Origin: an uncultured Collinsella sp.
GTDB taxonomy: Bacteria > Actinomycetota > Coriobacteriia > Coriobacteriales > Coriobacteriaceae
Direction: 5' to 3'
Length of the DNA: 64,000 bases
Assembly: GCA_900544135.1 (NCBI GenBank)
Contig: UQTU01000008.1
Span: 37,151 to 101,150 of the forward strand
Shown: in pieces, positions 9,643 to 17,235 of the stretch
Numbering within the stretch: the first letter of the stretch is position 1
Layout: each line of letters opens with the position of its first letter
The notes under the pieces: generated by a model
Database searches by the model: none
What the model was told of the DNA's origin: nothing
Seen by the model: the letters and a program-made list of their open reading frames with translations, nothing else
Translations under genes and position numbers: made by a program

Positions 9643-11241
9643 ATGGATCAAAAGGCTTCCGCAAAGGTCCTCGTACTCGACTTTGGTGCGCAGTACGGTC
9701 AGCTCATTGCCCGTCGCGTCCGCGACCTCAACGTGTATTCCGAGATCGTTCCCTGCGACATCTCGGCCGATGAGATTCGCGAAATGAACGCCTCTGCGCT
9801 CATCCTCTCTGGCGGCCCGGCTTCTGTGTATGCCGAGGACGCTCCGTCCATCGATCCCGCCATCTTTGACCTGGGCCTTCCCGTCCTGGGCTTTTGCTAC
9901 GGCCATCAGATCACGGCCGTGACGCTCGGCGGCAAGGTCGGTCACTCCGAGGTGGGCGAATACGGCCGCGCCACCATCACGCGTACGGCCGGCGCCAAGC
10001 TCTTTAACTCCACGCCTATGGAGCAGACCGTGTGGATGAGCCACCGCGACGCCGTGTCCGAGGTGCCCGAGGGCTTTACCGTTACCGCCAGCACCGACGT
10101 GTGCCCGGTTGCCGCCATGGAGTGCGTCGAGCGCAAGATCTTCACCACGCAGTTCCACCCCGAGGTCAAGCACTCCGAGTACGGTCAGCAGCTGCTGAGC
10201 AACTTTCTGTTTGAGATCTGCGGCCTGGAGCCCAACTGGAGCATGGATAACCTGGTCGAGACCATGACAGCCGAGTTCCGCGAGAAGGTCGGCGACGACC
10301 GCGTGATTCTAGCCCTGTCCGGCGGCGTCGACTCCTCCGTCGTGGCTGCGCTGGGCGCTCGCGCCGTGGGCAAGCAGATGACCTGCGTGTTCATCAACCA
10401 CGGCCTGCTGCGCAAGGGCGAGCCCGAGCAGGTGGAGGAGGTCTTCACCAAGCAGTTTGACGTCGACTTTATCCACGTCCACGCCGAGGACCGTTATGCC
10501 GAGCTTCTGGCCGGCGTGACCGAGCCCGAGGAGAAGCGCCGCATCATCGGTACGCAGTTCTGGAAAGAGTTCTTCGCCGTGGCGCAGCAGCTCGAGACCG
10601 ATGGCAAGCCGGTCAAGTACTTGGCTCAGGGCACCATCTACCCCGACATCATTGAGTCCGGCGCTCGCAAGACGGGCGGCAAGACGGCTACCATCAAGAG
10701 CCATCACAATCTGATCCCGTTCCCCGAGGGCGTGCACTTCGACCTTATTGAGCCGCTCGACCACTTCTTTAAGGACGAGGTCCGCGCGCTTGGTCTGGCG
10801 CTCGGTCTGCCGGGTCATATCGTGTTCCGCCAGCCTTTCCCGGGCCCGGGTCTGGCCATCCGCATCATCGGTGCGGTCGACAAGGAGAAGCTCGAGATCC
10901 TCAAGAATGCCGACGCTATCGTGCGCGAGGAGCTCGATGCCTACAACCAGCGTCTGTTTGAGCAGACCGGCGAGCGCAACTCCGAGCACAGCTGCTGGCA
11001 GTATTTCGCGGTCCTGCCCGACATCAAGTCCGTTGGCGTTATGGGCGATGAGCGCACCTATCAGCGCCCGATCATCTTGCGCGCCGTGGAGTCCAGCGAC
11101 GCCATGACCGCCGACTGGGCCAAGCTGCCCTACGACGTCCTGGCCCGCATCTCCGGCCGCATCGTTGCCGAGGTTCCCGGCGCCAACCGCGTGTGCTACG
11201 ACATCACGTCCAAGCCGCCCGCGACGATCGAGTGGGAATAG
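9643..11241 (+). CDS. guaA: GMP synthase (glutamine-hydrolysing)
   Basis: 532 residues, full length. It aminates XMP to GMP using glutamine and ATP. The class I amidotransferase domain shows nucleophile C85 in GFCYGHQI and H172/E174 in FHPEV. The ATP-pyrophosphatase P-loop is ALSGGVDSSV (about 224-233). The C-terminal dimerisation domain ends DITSKPPATIEWE. The ATG at 9643 is preceded by GAGGGGG. The 3' end matters here: its last bases (ATCGAGTGGGAATAGAA) recur downstream, marking it as the attachment site of an accessory island. Confidence 0.97.
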   Translation: MDQKASAKVLVLDFGAQYGQLIARRVRDLNVYSEIVPCDISADEIREMNASALILSGGPASVYAEDAPSIDPAIFDLGLPVLGFCYGHQITAVTLGGKVGHSEVGEYGRATITRTAGAKLFNSTPMEQTVWMSHRDAVSEVPEGFTVTASTDVCPVAAMECVERKIFTTQFHPEVKHSEYGQQLLSNFLFEICGLEPNWSMDNLVETMTAEFREKVGDDRVILALSGGVDSSVVAALGARAVGKQMTCVFINHGLLRKGEPEQVEEVFTKQFDVDFIHVHAEDRYAELLAGVTEPEEKRRIIGTQFWKEFFAVAQQLETDGKPVKYLAQGTIYPDIIESGARKTGGKTATIKSHHNLIPFPEGVHFDLIEPLDHFFKDEVRALGLALGLPGHIVFRQPFPGPGLAIRIIGAVDKEKLEILKNADAIVREELDAYNQRLFEQTGERNSEHSCWQYFAVLPDIKSVGVMGDERTYQRPIILRAVESSDAMTADWAKLPYDVLARISGRIVAEVPGANRVCYDITSKPPATIEWE

Positions 11242-11245
11242 AACA
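11225..11245. repeat. guaA 3'-end attachment-like site, copy 1
   Basis: The last codons of guaA with the stop (ATCGAGTGGGAATAGAA). A 16/17 match is found at 13786-13802. The 3' end of guaA is a known integration hotspot for islands and conjugative elements. The reading as an att core is inference from the duplication. Confidence 0.6.
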
Positions 11246-11275
11246 GATGTTCGATAAAATAATATAGTATTAGAT

Positions 11276-11309
11276 AGCGGGCACGGTTTCAATCGAATTC
11301 GTGTCCGCT
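11276..11309 (+). terminator. Hairpin after guaA
   Basis: A 10-bp stem with one G-U pair (AGCGGGCACG / CGTGTCCGCT, 11276-11285 and 11300-11309). No T run follows, so it is a weak terminator candidate or a structured element beside the attachment-like site. Confidence 0.4.
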
Positions 11310-11395
11310 GCTGTATGTGTGTCCTTGCACGCCCAATATGTGCCGTAAAAGCCGTCTTCTTCAACGTCAAAGTGAATGGGCTTCATTTTTGCCTT

Positions 11396-12226
11396 TTAAA
11401 ATCTAATTTTCACGATTTGCATTTTCATCCCGTTGTCACCGACCCTTGCGAGAAACCGGAAAAAGCCGCTGACAGAAGGGTCTCTCAAATCGTTGTAACC
11501 CAGCATATAGCCGCGACTTGTGACCTGCAGACGGCTGTTCCACGTGCCGATTTCCTTGGCGGCATCCGAAACCGCAAAATATGCCCCCACATCCTTGATT
11601 TTTGCAGTCTTAAGCCATGTTTTTGCGATCATCTTTACTGCCGTCCGATTGGCAGCATCAAAGACCAGCACACCGCCGGGGAAAGCGTCCGCCATCCCCC
11701 GCACCAGTTCCCGGACCTGCTGGGTCAGAAAGTAATAGAACACTCCGGAGGCAAAGAACACCGCCCCGCCGGAGACATCGATTTTGCCAAACCATGCGGT
11801 GTCTTTCAGGTCGCAGGGGATATTTTGTTCTCGATCCCCGGCGGGCAGCAGCTGCTGCCGCAAGGCAATCACATCCGGGAAGTCCAGATTGTAGATCTTG
11901 CATCTACCGTTGTCGCAGGTTCTGCCGGTGTTGTCCAGCCCGCAGCCCAGATTGACCACCGCCGCATTGGGGTGGTCTTTCAGGTAATCCCGCACCTCGA
12001 AAGCAAGATCACCCTGCCGCATGGCCACCTCCAGCGCACCAAAGCGCTGCATCAGGCTGCGGGAGTTTTTCTCTGCCTCTGAAAAGTCGTAGTCGATCTG
12101 GCCGAGCAGACGAACCGCTGTTTCATCCTTGTAAAGGTTCGGGTACAACTCCGTACACAGCTTCCGGGAATACAGCGGGAGGATCAGCGTCTCCTGCACG
12201 GTGTTTTTCTCAATTTTACATTTCAT
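11396..12226 (-). CDS. Class I SAM methyltransferase, LCMT/TcmP-like
   Basis: 276 residues with a GAGGAAG site before the ATG at 12226. The fold signature AAVVNLGCGLDNTGRT is the SAM-binding motif I of leucine-carboxyl-methyltransferase-like (PPM1/TcmP) enzymes, followed by YNLDFPDVIALRQQLL (motif II), and GGVLVFDAANRTAVKMI. It is the third gene of a minus-strand cluster of three methyltransferases. Codon use is looser than in flanking genes (more A/T-ending codons), suggesting transfer from a Clostridia-like donor. The substrate is unknown. Confidence 0.82.
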   Translation of the reverse strand: MKCKIEKNTVQETLILPLYSRKLCTELYPNLYKDETAVRLLGQIDYDFSEAEKNSRSLMQRFGALEVAMRQGDLAFEVRDYLKDHPNAAVVNLGCGLDNTGRTCDNGRCKIYNLDFPDVIALRQQLLPAGDREQNIPCDLKDTAWFGKIDVSGGAVFFASGVFYYFLTQQVRELVRGMADAFPGGVLVFDAANRTAVKMIAKTWLKTAKIKDVGAYFAVSDAAKEIGTWNSRLQVTSRGYMLGYNDLRDPSVSGFFRFLARVGDNGMKMQIVKIRF

Positions 12227-12340
12227 AGGTTTCTTCCTCAGTGAATAAAAACTGTCATAATTGCCGCCAGCACAGCCGCTATGACCGGCATGCCTAACTC
12301 ATGTGCAGGATGGATGCAAAAATGCCCGTGCTTGATGCCC

Positions 12341-12946
12341 TTACTTCCGCGCCGTGATGCAGAGCCACTTTTTCTTTTTGCGTATCTGCACCTCGTGAAA
12401 ACCCGCCTGCTCCAGATACGCCTTTAATTCAATGTCCTTGTAGATGGTCATGCCGCCGATGATCTGCGTCCACCTCTCGTCCTTGTCCGTATCGCCATTG
12501 CTCTCGTTGCAGATGAGAATTGTCCCGCCTGGCTTCAGCGTCCGCCAGACCTCACGGAGGCATCGGGGCAAATCAGGCCAAAAATAGACGGTCTCAAAGG
12601 CCGTGGCGGCATCGAAGTAGCTATCCTCAAACACCATATCCGCCACACTGCCTTGCAGAACGGCGCAACGCCCCTCCTGAATTGCAATTCGGTTGAGCTT
12701 TCTAGTCTTCTCCACGCTGACGGGCGAATAGTCGATGCCCTTGACGACGCCATGCGGGCATTTTTCCAGCAGCCGTTTTATGTTCGCCCCGCCGCCGCAG
12801 CCGCAATCCAGCACCTTGGCGTTTGGCGCAAGTCGTAGAAAACGAAGTCCCCACCGCGCCACAGGGCCGTGGCCCAGATTCATCATTGCAACCATAAGTT
12901 TTCCGCCGAGGCCCACGGGCTTGCGGGTGTTTTCAAAGAACGACAT
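12341..12946 (-). CDS. Class I SAM-dependent methyltransferase
   Basis: 201 residues from the ATG at 12946, chosen because GGAGGGG lies just before it; ten extra upstream residues are possible. Motif I is VLDCGCGGGANIKRLLEK, motif II VKGIDYSP, motif IV YFDAATAFETVYFWPDL and post-motif LKPGGTILICNE. This is the Methyltransf_11 type, often acting on small molecules. Its start overlaps the end of the preceding methyltransferase by 14 bases, so the two are translationally coupled. The substrate is not known. Confidence 0.85.
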   Translation of the reverse strand: MSFFENTRKPVGLGGKLMVAMMNLGHGPVARWGLRFLRLAPNAKVLDCGCGGGANIKRLLEKCPHGVVKGIDYSPVSVEKTRKLNRIAIQEGRCAVLQGSVADMVFEDSYFDAATAFETVYFWPDLPRCLREVWRTLKPGGTILICNESNGDTDKDERWTQIIGGMTIYKDIELKAYLEQAGFHEVQIRKKKKWLCITARK

Positions 12947-13562
12947 CTGTCCCCTCCGATTTCGTGCATTCCGCATAGGTCAACGGGAACGAGGCCTTCA
13001 GCACCGCGCTTTTCTGCACCGACCAGCCGTTTTGACGCAGGAAACACAGGTATTCCTCGCTTGTCCACCTGCTATGGAGGGGGAATCCCGCCATACTCAT
13101 GAAAAAGGCTTTTGCCTTGCCGGGAACCGAGTTCCCCGCGTGGGTGAAGGTTGGCGCGATGAGCACGCCGTTGTCCTTCAGCACCCGCCTGATTTCTTGT
13201 AGGGCCTTTTCCGGATGCGGCACTATGTGAAGCGCGTTGGACGCGATCACCACTTCGAAGGACTTCTGTGCATAGGGCAGGCGGAACATATCTTGTACGG
13301 AAAAGTGCAGCTTTGCGGATTGATTGTCCCGCTTTGCTTCAAGGATCATCTTTGCAGAGGCGTCCGTAGCCTCGATGCGCGCCGCCGCATCCACGACGCT
13401 CTTTGCGATAAGCCCCGTGCCGGTGGCAACCTCCAGCACGGTCTTTGCTTTCACCACCGGCCGGATCAGCCCATACATCTTCTCATACGCCGCCCGGTCG
13501 TTTCGCATGAAACGGTCATACCGACCGGCGTTCTTGTCCCAGAAACCCTCGCGTTCGTGCAT
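12933..13562 (-). CDS. Class I SAM-dependent methyltransferase, UbiE-like
   Basis: 209 residues from the ATG at 13562, which follows TTGGGGGCG; a TTG five codons upstream is the alternative. Motif I TVLEVATGTGLIAKSV, motif II IEATDASAKMI, KSFEVVIASNALHIVP and LKDNGVLIAPTF are the Methyltransf_11/UbiE pattern. It is the first gene of the three-methyltransferase cluster. A short dyad AGTTAG-N6-CTAACT (13580-13597) lies just upstream and may be an operator. The substrate is unknown. Confidence 0.85.
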   Translation of the reverse strand: MHEREGFWDKNAGRYDRFMRNDRAAYEKMYGLIRPVVKAKTVLEVATGTGLIAKSVVDAAARIEATDASAKMILEAKRDNQSAKLHFSVQDMFRLPYAQKSFEVVIASNALHIVPHPEKALQEIRRVLKDNGVLIAPTFTHAGNSVPGKAKAFFMSMAGFPLHSRWTSEEYLCFLRQNGWSVQKSAVLKASFPLTYAECTKSEGTDVVL

Positions 13563-13579
13563 GGCTGTCGCCCCCAAAC

Positions 13580-13597
13580 AGTTAGAGCCATCTAACT
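13580..13597 (-). promoter_or_regulatory. Dyad upstream of methyltransferase cluster
   Basis: AGTTAG, six bases, CTAACT: a perfect 6-bp inverted repeat 18 bases upstream of the first methyltransferase start, next to a TATAGT -10-like sequence. It is a possible operator; no regulator gene is adjacent. Confidence 0.4.
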
Positions 13598-13771
13598 ATA
13601 ACACACGAATCATGCAGTAAGATGAGGCTAACCTTCTTTTCTTGGCTAAGACGCATCTCTTCGGTTTTCGCTTATAACGGCGCGAATCAGATACTAGGCT
13701 GGAGCTGAAGAAGGAGCTCGGCGGACAGATAGGTCGATACCGGTTCCCGGAACGGTGATCCAGCCAATTAC

Positions 13772-13802
13772 ACCAGGGCCCTGGTCATTGAGTGGGAATA
13801 GA
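13772..13802. repeat. guaA 3'-end attachment-like site, copy 2, with palindrome
   Basis: ATTGAGTGGGAATAGAA (13786-13802) matches the guaA end at 16 of 17 bases and again reads V-I-E-W-E-stop in frame. A perfect 14-bp palindrome ACCAGGGCCCTGGT (13772-13785) abuts it on the left. Together with copy 1 it brackets the methyltransferase cluster. Confidence 0.6.
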
Positions 13803-13810
13803 AAATTCCT

Positions 13811-13861
13811 TAGTTATGGGGGTATAAATTTGATTTCCTTTAGGATACACCCCCATAACTA
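13811..13861. repeat. 13-bp inverted repeat beside the attachment-like site
   Basis: TAGTTATGGGGGT (13811-13823) and its exact complement ACCCCCATAACTA (13849-13861), 25 bases apart. It is AT/G-rich unlike its surroundings. It could be a terminator-like hairpin, a recombination accessory site or the end of a lost element. Confidence 0.6.
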
Positions 13862-14125
13862 TATGAATTGACCTGCTGACTCCAATGAAGATTGGAGGGT
13901 AACGGCCAGGGGTGACGGCCCAGCGAGTGTTATTTTGCGAGCTATGCGCGTTGAAAGCGACCTTTCGTGGTATAAACTACTCGCCGGAAGCCGCGGCTTT
14001 CAGAGTACGGCTTACGTGTACGTTTAACCTCCGTGGGCGACGGGGTGCCGCAAGGCGTAGAATATCGCCCACCTGTAGGGGCCTGCAGCGATGCGGGCCC
14101 CGCTTCGTATGAGGGGGCGCAACCG
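13862..14125 (+). ncRNA. Possible structured RNA upstream of ToxN-like gene
   Basis: The leader of the next gene is rich in hairpins: TCCAAT/ATTGGA around 13880, GTGGGCGA/TCGCCCAC around 14034-14072, and a strong 10-bp GNRA-capped stem at 14078-14101. Type III toxin-antitoxin systems encode a repeated antitoxin RNA here, separated from the toxin by a terminator-like hairpin. I do not see convincing tandem repeats, so this is only positional evidence. Confidence 0.3.
14078..14101 (+). terminator. GNRA-capped hairpin just before ToxN-like gene
   Basis: GGGGCCTGCA, tetraloop GCGA, TGCGGGCCCC: a 10-bp stem with one wobble pair, 24 bases before the ATG at 14126. There is no T run. In type III systems a hairpin at this place attenuates toxin expression relative to antitoxin RNA. 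Confidence 0.55.
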
Positions 14126-14575
14126 ATGAAGATCGTATCCATCTCCCAGGACTTCTTTGACCTCGTCGAGGGCGACCGCGAGCTCATGCTTAAGCACAAT
14201 CTCCCCTGCATCGTGGTGGTGAGGCTGCGTTTCCGCGGGAAGCGCAGGGACTTCGCCGTGCCGCTGCATTCCAACATCGCCCCCAACGTGCCCAAAGACC
14301 AGTACTTTGCGTTGCCACCCCGCCCCACGACGCGCCCCGGCTGTCGCCACGGCATCCACTACATCAAGATGTTCCCCATAACCAAGTCCTACCAGCGCCG
14401 CTTCAGGACCGAGGGCTCGGCCTACTACGAGACGCTCCAGCGCATCATCGACGGCAACACCAAGCGCATTGTCTCCGAGTGCCAGGCGTACCTCGACCGC
14501 TACGAGCGCGAGGGAAGGCCCCGCTTCGCCGTCGACATCGACCGTATCGTGGGGCTGCTGGAGGGCGAGAAGTAG
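14126..14575 (+). CDS. ToxN/AbiQ-like protein (possible type III toxin)
   Basis: 149 residues from the ATG at 14126, behind GAGGGGG. The arrangement PCIVVVRLRFRGKRRDFAVPLHSN, then GIHYIKMFPITKSYQRRF, then a C-terminal helical region (TKRIVSECQAYLDRYE) resembles ToxN/AbiQ endoribonucleases, whose folds start with a short strand, an Ig-like V-x-L-x-(F/Y)-x-x-PL-x-S strand pair and an I-P-V strand. In that family the RNase is neutralised by a small repeated RNA encoded upstream. Here the leader is structured but no clear repeats are seen. It sits in a defence island. The assignment is from pattern memory and is moderate. Confidence 0.55.
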   Translation: MKIVSISQDFFDLVEGDRELMLKHNLPCIVVVRLRFRGKRRDFAVPLHSNIAPNVPKDQYFALPPRPTTRPGCRHGIHYIKMFPITKSYQRRFRTEGSAYYETLQRIIDGNTKRIVSECQAYLDRYEREGRPRFAVDIDRIVGLLEGEK

Positions 14576-14782
14576 GGCGCCTCGGCTCAACCCCGAGCAT
14601 GCGGAACCGCTTCACATTTTTGAACGCCGCGTGTGCGTCCCAAATACTTGAGAAACAAGCTGTGAAGTGCAGTGGTGCGCCCGTGCCCGTGCATAGCCGT
14701 CACCATCAGCGTCTACGCGGCGTCGGCTTCAAGTGGAACTGGCGCCGCTGCTGTATATGGTTTGCCTTGCTGCAAATGGCGA

Positions 14783-15202
14783 TCAATGCCCACGATGCTT
14801 CTGCTTGCGCTTCAACTTCCGCTGCTCGAAGCGCGCCTCCGCCTCATCCGCGCGACGCTGACTTCTTGCTTGAGCCGGCTCCCGCTTCATCGCTTCCCGC
14901 TGTGCCGCGAGCGCCTGTTGTGCCTTGGTGCCCATCGCCGGCTGCTTAAGGGCCTTCGACGCCTCGCGGGCGCGGCGCTTGGGGTTCCTCGCGGGCTTGC
15001 TCGCCTCGGCGGGATCGTCACCGAAGAACGCGAGCTCCGCCCATTTGCTTGTAACGAATCGCAGGATTTCCTCATCGGACGGTTCCGCGCCGAAGACGAT
15101 GCGGGCGGCGCCGTATCTGCCGTCCTCGACATGCTCCGCCAGCCCGACCCAGAATTGGCCGTCGTGATATACGGTCAGGGTGGATGACACGCTGATCTGC
15201 AT
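14783..15202 (-). CDS. yjdF: YjdF-family protein (DUF2992)
   Basis: 139 residues from the ATG at 15202, preceded by AAAGGAGG. The N-terminus MQISVSSTLTVYHDGQFWVG, the central IVFGAEPSDEEILRFV, NPKRRAREASK and GTKAQQALAAQREAMK, and the very basic tail KLKRKQKHRGH are the hallmarks of YjdF. The protein is probably RNA-binding by its tail; its role is unknown, though in Bacillus it is controlled by the yjdF riboswitch that responds to azaaromatic compounds. A long structured leader with an anti-Shine-Dalgarno lies upstream here too. Confidence 0.9.
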   Translation of the reverse strand: MQISVSSTLTVYHDGQFWVGLAEHVEDGRYGAARIVFGAEPSDEEILRFVTSKWAELAFFGDDPAEASKPARNPKRRAREASKALKQPAMGTKAQQALAAQREAMKREPAQARSQRRADEAEARFEQRKLKRKQKHRGH

Positions 15203-15345
15203 GGTTGGTTCCTCCTTTATGTAGATGACCATGCAGAGAAGGGACAACCAAGGAGGCAGGTTACTGATGCGGACTCCCGCACGCCCACGACTACCCGACG
15301 GGGACTGTGTTTTCATCTCTGGTGCCCGCATTGTAGCACGCGCGG
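15203..15345 (-). promoter_or_regulatory. Candidate yjdF riboswitch with anti-Shine-Dalgarno platform
   Basis: The ~125-nt leader of yjdF starts after a TACAAT -10-like box. It contains CCTCCTT (minus strand, 15250-15256), an exact complement of the Shine-Dalgarno AAGGAGG at 15211-15217, with a neighbouring GGTT/AACC pair extending it. This is a translational switch layout. A GC-rich hairpin (GTGCGGGAGTCCGCAT) lies in the middle. The family identity follows from the gene it precedes; a covariance-model match was not run. Confidence 0.65.
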
Positions 15346-15506
15346 ATTTACGATGTTGATCGCCGGCGCCTAGGCGGAGATGAAGGCGGTTCGATCTAGG
15401 TCAAGCCGGTCGCTCGTTCATGAAGCGGCCGATTCCCTGAAAATAAAAGGCGCCCAGGAGGACACCTACAGGCTATCTTCGAAATACTTGGTTTGGGGCA
15501 GACGGA

Positions 15507-15562
15507 GGAAAAAATAGGGCAGAATCGCTCTCACGATCCCGCCCCGCAAACCCGAGGGTTTC
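15507..15562 (-). ncRNA. Structured RNA element, copy 1 (abiF-RNA-like)
   Basis: On the minus strand: hairpin AAACCC-TC-GGGTTT, then a second, longer hairpin opening GGGCGGGATCG and closing CGATTCTGCCC, then TATTTTTT. It is a diverged copy of the element at 15638-15696: same order of two hairpins, shared TGCCCTATTTTT end and AAACC/GGTTT stem. Structured abiF-motif RNAs are known beside Abi_2 genes; the match here is by context and layout. Confidence 0.55.
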
Positions 15563-15637
15563 TAACTGGCTCCATTATTCCGGGCTTCTCAGTTCTGTCA
15601 TTGACCCAGGTATCACCCGTCTCCTATAGCGAGTGAA

Positions 15638-15696
15638 TATAAAAATAGGGCAGAGTCGCTTGCGCAAGTCCGCCCCTAAAACCGTGAAGGTTTTGC
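15638..15696 (-). ncRNA. Structured RNA element, copy 2 (abiF-RNA-like)
   Basis: Begins 11 bases after the abiF stop codon. Hairpin AAAACC/GGTTTT is followed by a hairpin with GGGGCGGA and CTCTGCCC arms around CTTGCGCAAG, then TATTTTTA. It shares architecture with copy 1, 76 bases further down. It may act as abiF terminator, as an antitoxin RNA processed from the transcript, or both. Confidence 0.55.
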
Positions 15697-15706
15697 TATC
15701 TGCAGG

Positions 15707-16408
15707 CTATTCTACCAACCCGAGCGATTCTGTCAACCTGCGAAGGAACTCGAGCGCGGAGCGAGCTGCGGCGTCGGGCCCCTTGTCGGGCAGCGCCTCG
15801 GTTTCTCCGTCGGCCCTGGCGAACATCTCGGCGAGCTCGGATGCGGCGCGCGAGCGCGAGGAGCCCTCGGGTACCAAGCCGGAGTGCGCCACGAGCACGG
15901 TCGCGACCTCCTGCATGGCCGTATTCCCCATCCACTTCCTCCTGGTCGCCTTGGGGATTCCCACGGCGGCGACCCTTCGGGAGACGCCACTGGACGCCGA
16001 GCCCCGGGCGGCGCCCCTCTCGGCGAAGCAGTTGATCAGGCACGAGCCGTGCGCGGCGCAGTTGCGGACGGACTTCACGCGCTTGAGGTCGTAGTGGGAG
16101 GCCTCGAAGCGCCTGTCGCCCCATCGCCTGGCGCAGAAGCGCACGAAGTCGATGAGGGTGCCGAACGAGGTGAGCTCAAGGAAGGCCCAGGCAGGCATGT
16201 CGCCGGAGTACTTCGCGTAGAGGCTCGAGCTGTAGGGGCTGCGGCCGCTCATCTTGAGCTCGCGCAGGCGGTACTCCCTGTTTGCAGTGGTAAGCGATGC
16301 CATGTAGTCGGCCACGATGGCGTAGCCATCCTCTCCACGGTCCTCCATCTCGCGAAGCAGTGTCACCTTCTGGAAGTGCTCGATGTCGAGCGTCATGCCG
16401 AGCAGGGC
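15707..16408 (-). pseudogene. AbiF/Abi_2 family protein, C-terminal part (split by IS21)
   Basis: This encodes the C-terminal 233 residues of an Abi_2 (AbiD/AbiF) protein. Typical features are SGDMPAWAFLELTSFGTLIDF and the HEPN RNase-like motif RNCAAH (R-N-x-x-x-H; R202/H207 in the restored protein). Residues 1-89 are encoded at 18815-19081. An IS21 element separates them exactly at a 6-bp target duplication; fusing the two parts gives an in-frame protein of 320 residues, the normal family size. As it stands the gene is inactivated, unless the element excises. AbiF proteins are abortive-infection toxins partnered by structured RNAs, and two such elements lie directly downstream. Confidence 0.88.
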
Positions 16409-16475
16409 TGTTTGTGGCAAGCAAAATGTTAACAAAGCGGCACGTTGCATTTGAGCACTTTGGCAGACACGTCCT

Positions 16476-17234
16476 TCACTGTTTTTTTGCCCTTCCGAGC
16501 ATCAAGGCGGCATCCATGCGGTGGCTTGCCCCGTTGAACTCCACGAGCCTCCCATGGTGGACTATCCTGTCGATCATGGCCGATGCGAGCTTGTCGTCGC
16601 CGAGGACGGTTCCCCATTTCGAGAACTCGATGTTCGTCGTGAATATCATGCTGCGACTCTCGTAGCAGCTCGACACCACCTGGAAGAGCAGCCGCGCACT
16701 TTCCGTATCGAGGGGCACGTATCCGAATTCGTCGAGTATCACCAGGTCGTTCTTCGCTATGTCCCTCATCATCGCCTCGAGGGCGAGCTCGCGCCGGGCC
16801 TTCGAAAGCGCCAGCGCGAGCTCGGCGGCGGTGTAGAAGCGCACCGCCTTCCCCGCCATCACGCACGCGTGGCCGACGGCTATCGCGAGGTGGGTCTTCC
16901 CTCGGCCCGTCTGCCCGTGGAACACGAAGTCCTGCGCGGCTTCGACGAACGACAGCGATTTCAGGTCGTCCACGCCATAGCCGTCGGGAAAGGCCACCTG
17001 CGAGAAGTCGTACCCCTCGAACGACTTCACCTGGGGGAATTTCGCCCTCCTGAACAGCCTCGCGCGCTTGGATTCCTCCCGAACCGCCATCTCGTGCTCG
17101 ATGAGCTCGCTCACCGCCCGCAGCTGCGCCGCGTTCGACGACGAAAGGAACCAGTCGATCGTGTCGTTGCTGATGTATAGCCTGCGGGCCAGCGCGCGCA
17201 TCCGCTCGGCGTCGCCCTTGGACCTTATCGCCAT
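16476..17234 (-). CDS. istB: IS21 helper ATPase IstB
   Basis: 252 residues. AAA+ ATPase that assists the IstA transposase. Walker A is FHGQTGRGKTHLAIAVG, Walker B NDLVILDEFGYVP, and sensor region MIFTTNIEFSKWG; LASAMIDRIVHHGRLVEFNG is the C-terminal IstB signature. The ATG at 17234 starts one base after the istA stop codon, so the pair is translationally coupled. Confidence 0.95.
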   Translation of the reverse strand: MAIRSKGDAERMRALARRLYISNDTIDWFLSSSNAAQLRAVSELIEHEMAVREESKRARLFRRAKFPQVKSFEGYDFSQVAFPDGYGVDDLKSLSFVEAAQDFVFHGQTGRGKTHLAIAVGHACVMAGKAVRFYTAAELALALSKARRELALEAMMRDIAKNDLVILDEFGYVPLDTESARLLFQVVSSCYESRSMIFTTNIEFSKWGTVLGDDKLASAMIDRIVHHGRLVEFNGASHRMDAALMLGRAKKQ

Positions 17235-17235
17235 G

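Noticed and set aside
14576..14782. Gene between the ToxN-like gene and yjdF
   Set aside because: Frames here are shadows of yjdF or have no start signal or similarity.
15507..15696. CRISPR array
   Set aside because: There are only two copies, diverged in sequence and separated by one 76-base interval. The conserved feature is structure, not an identical repeat.
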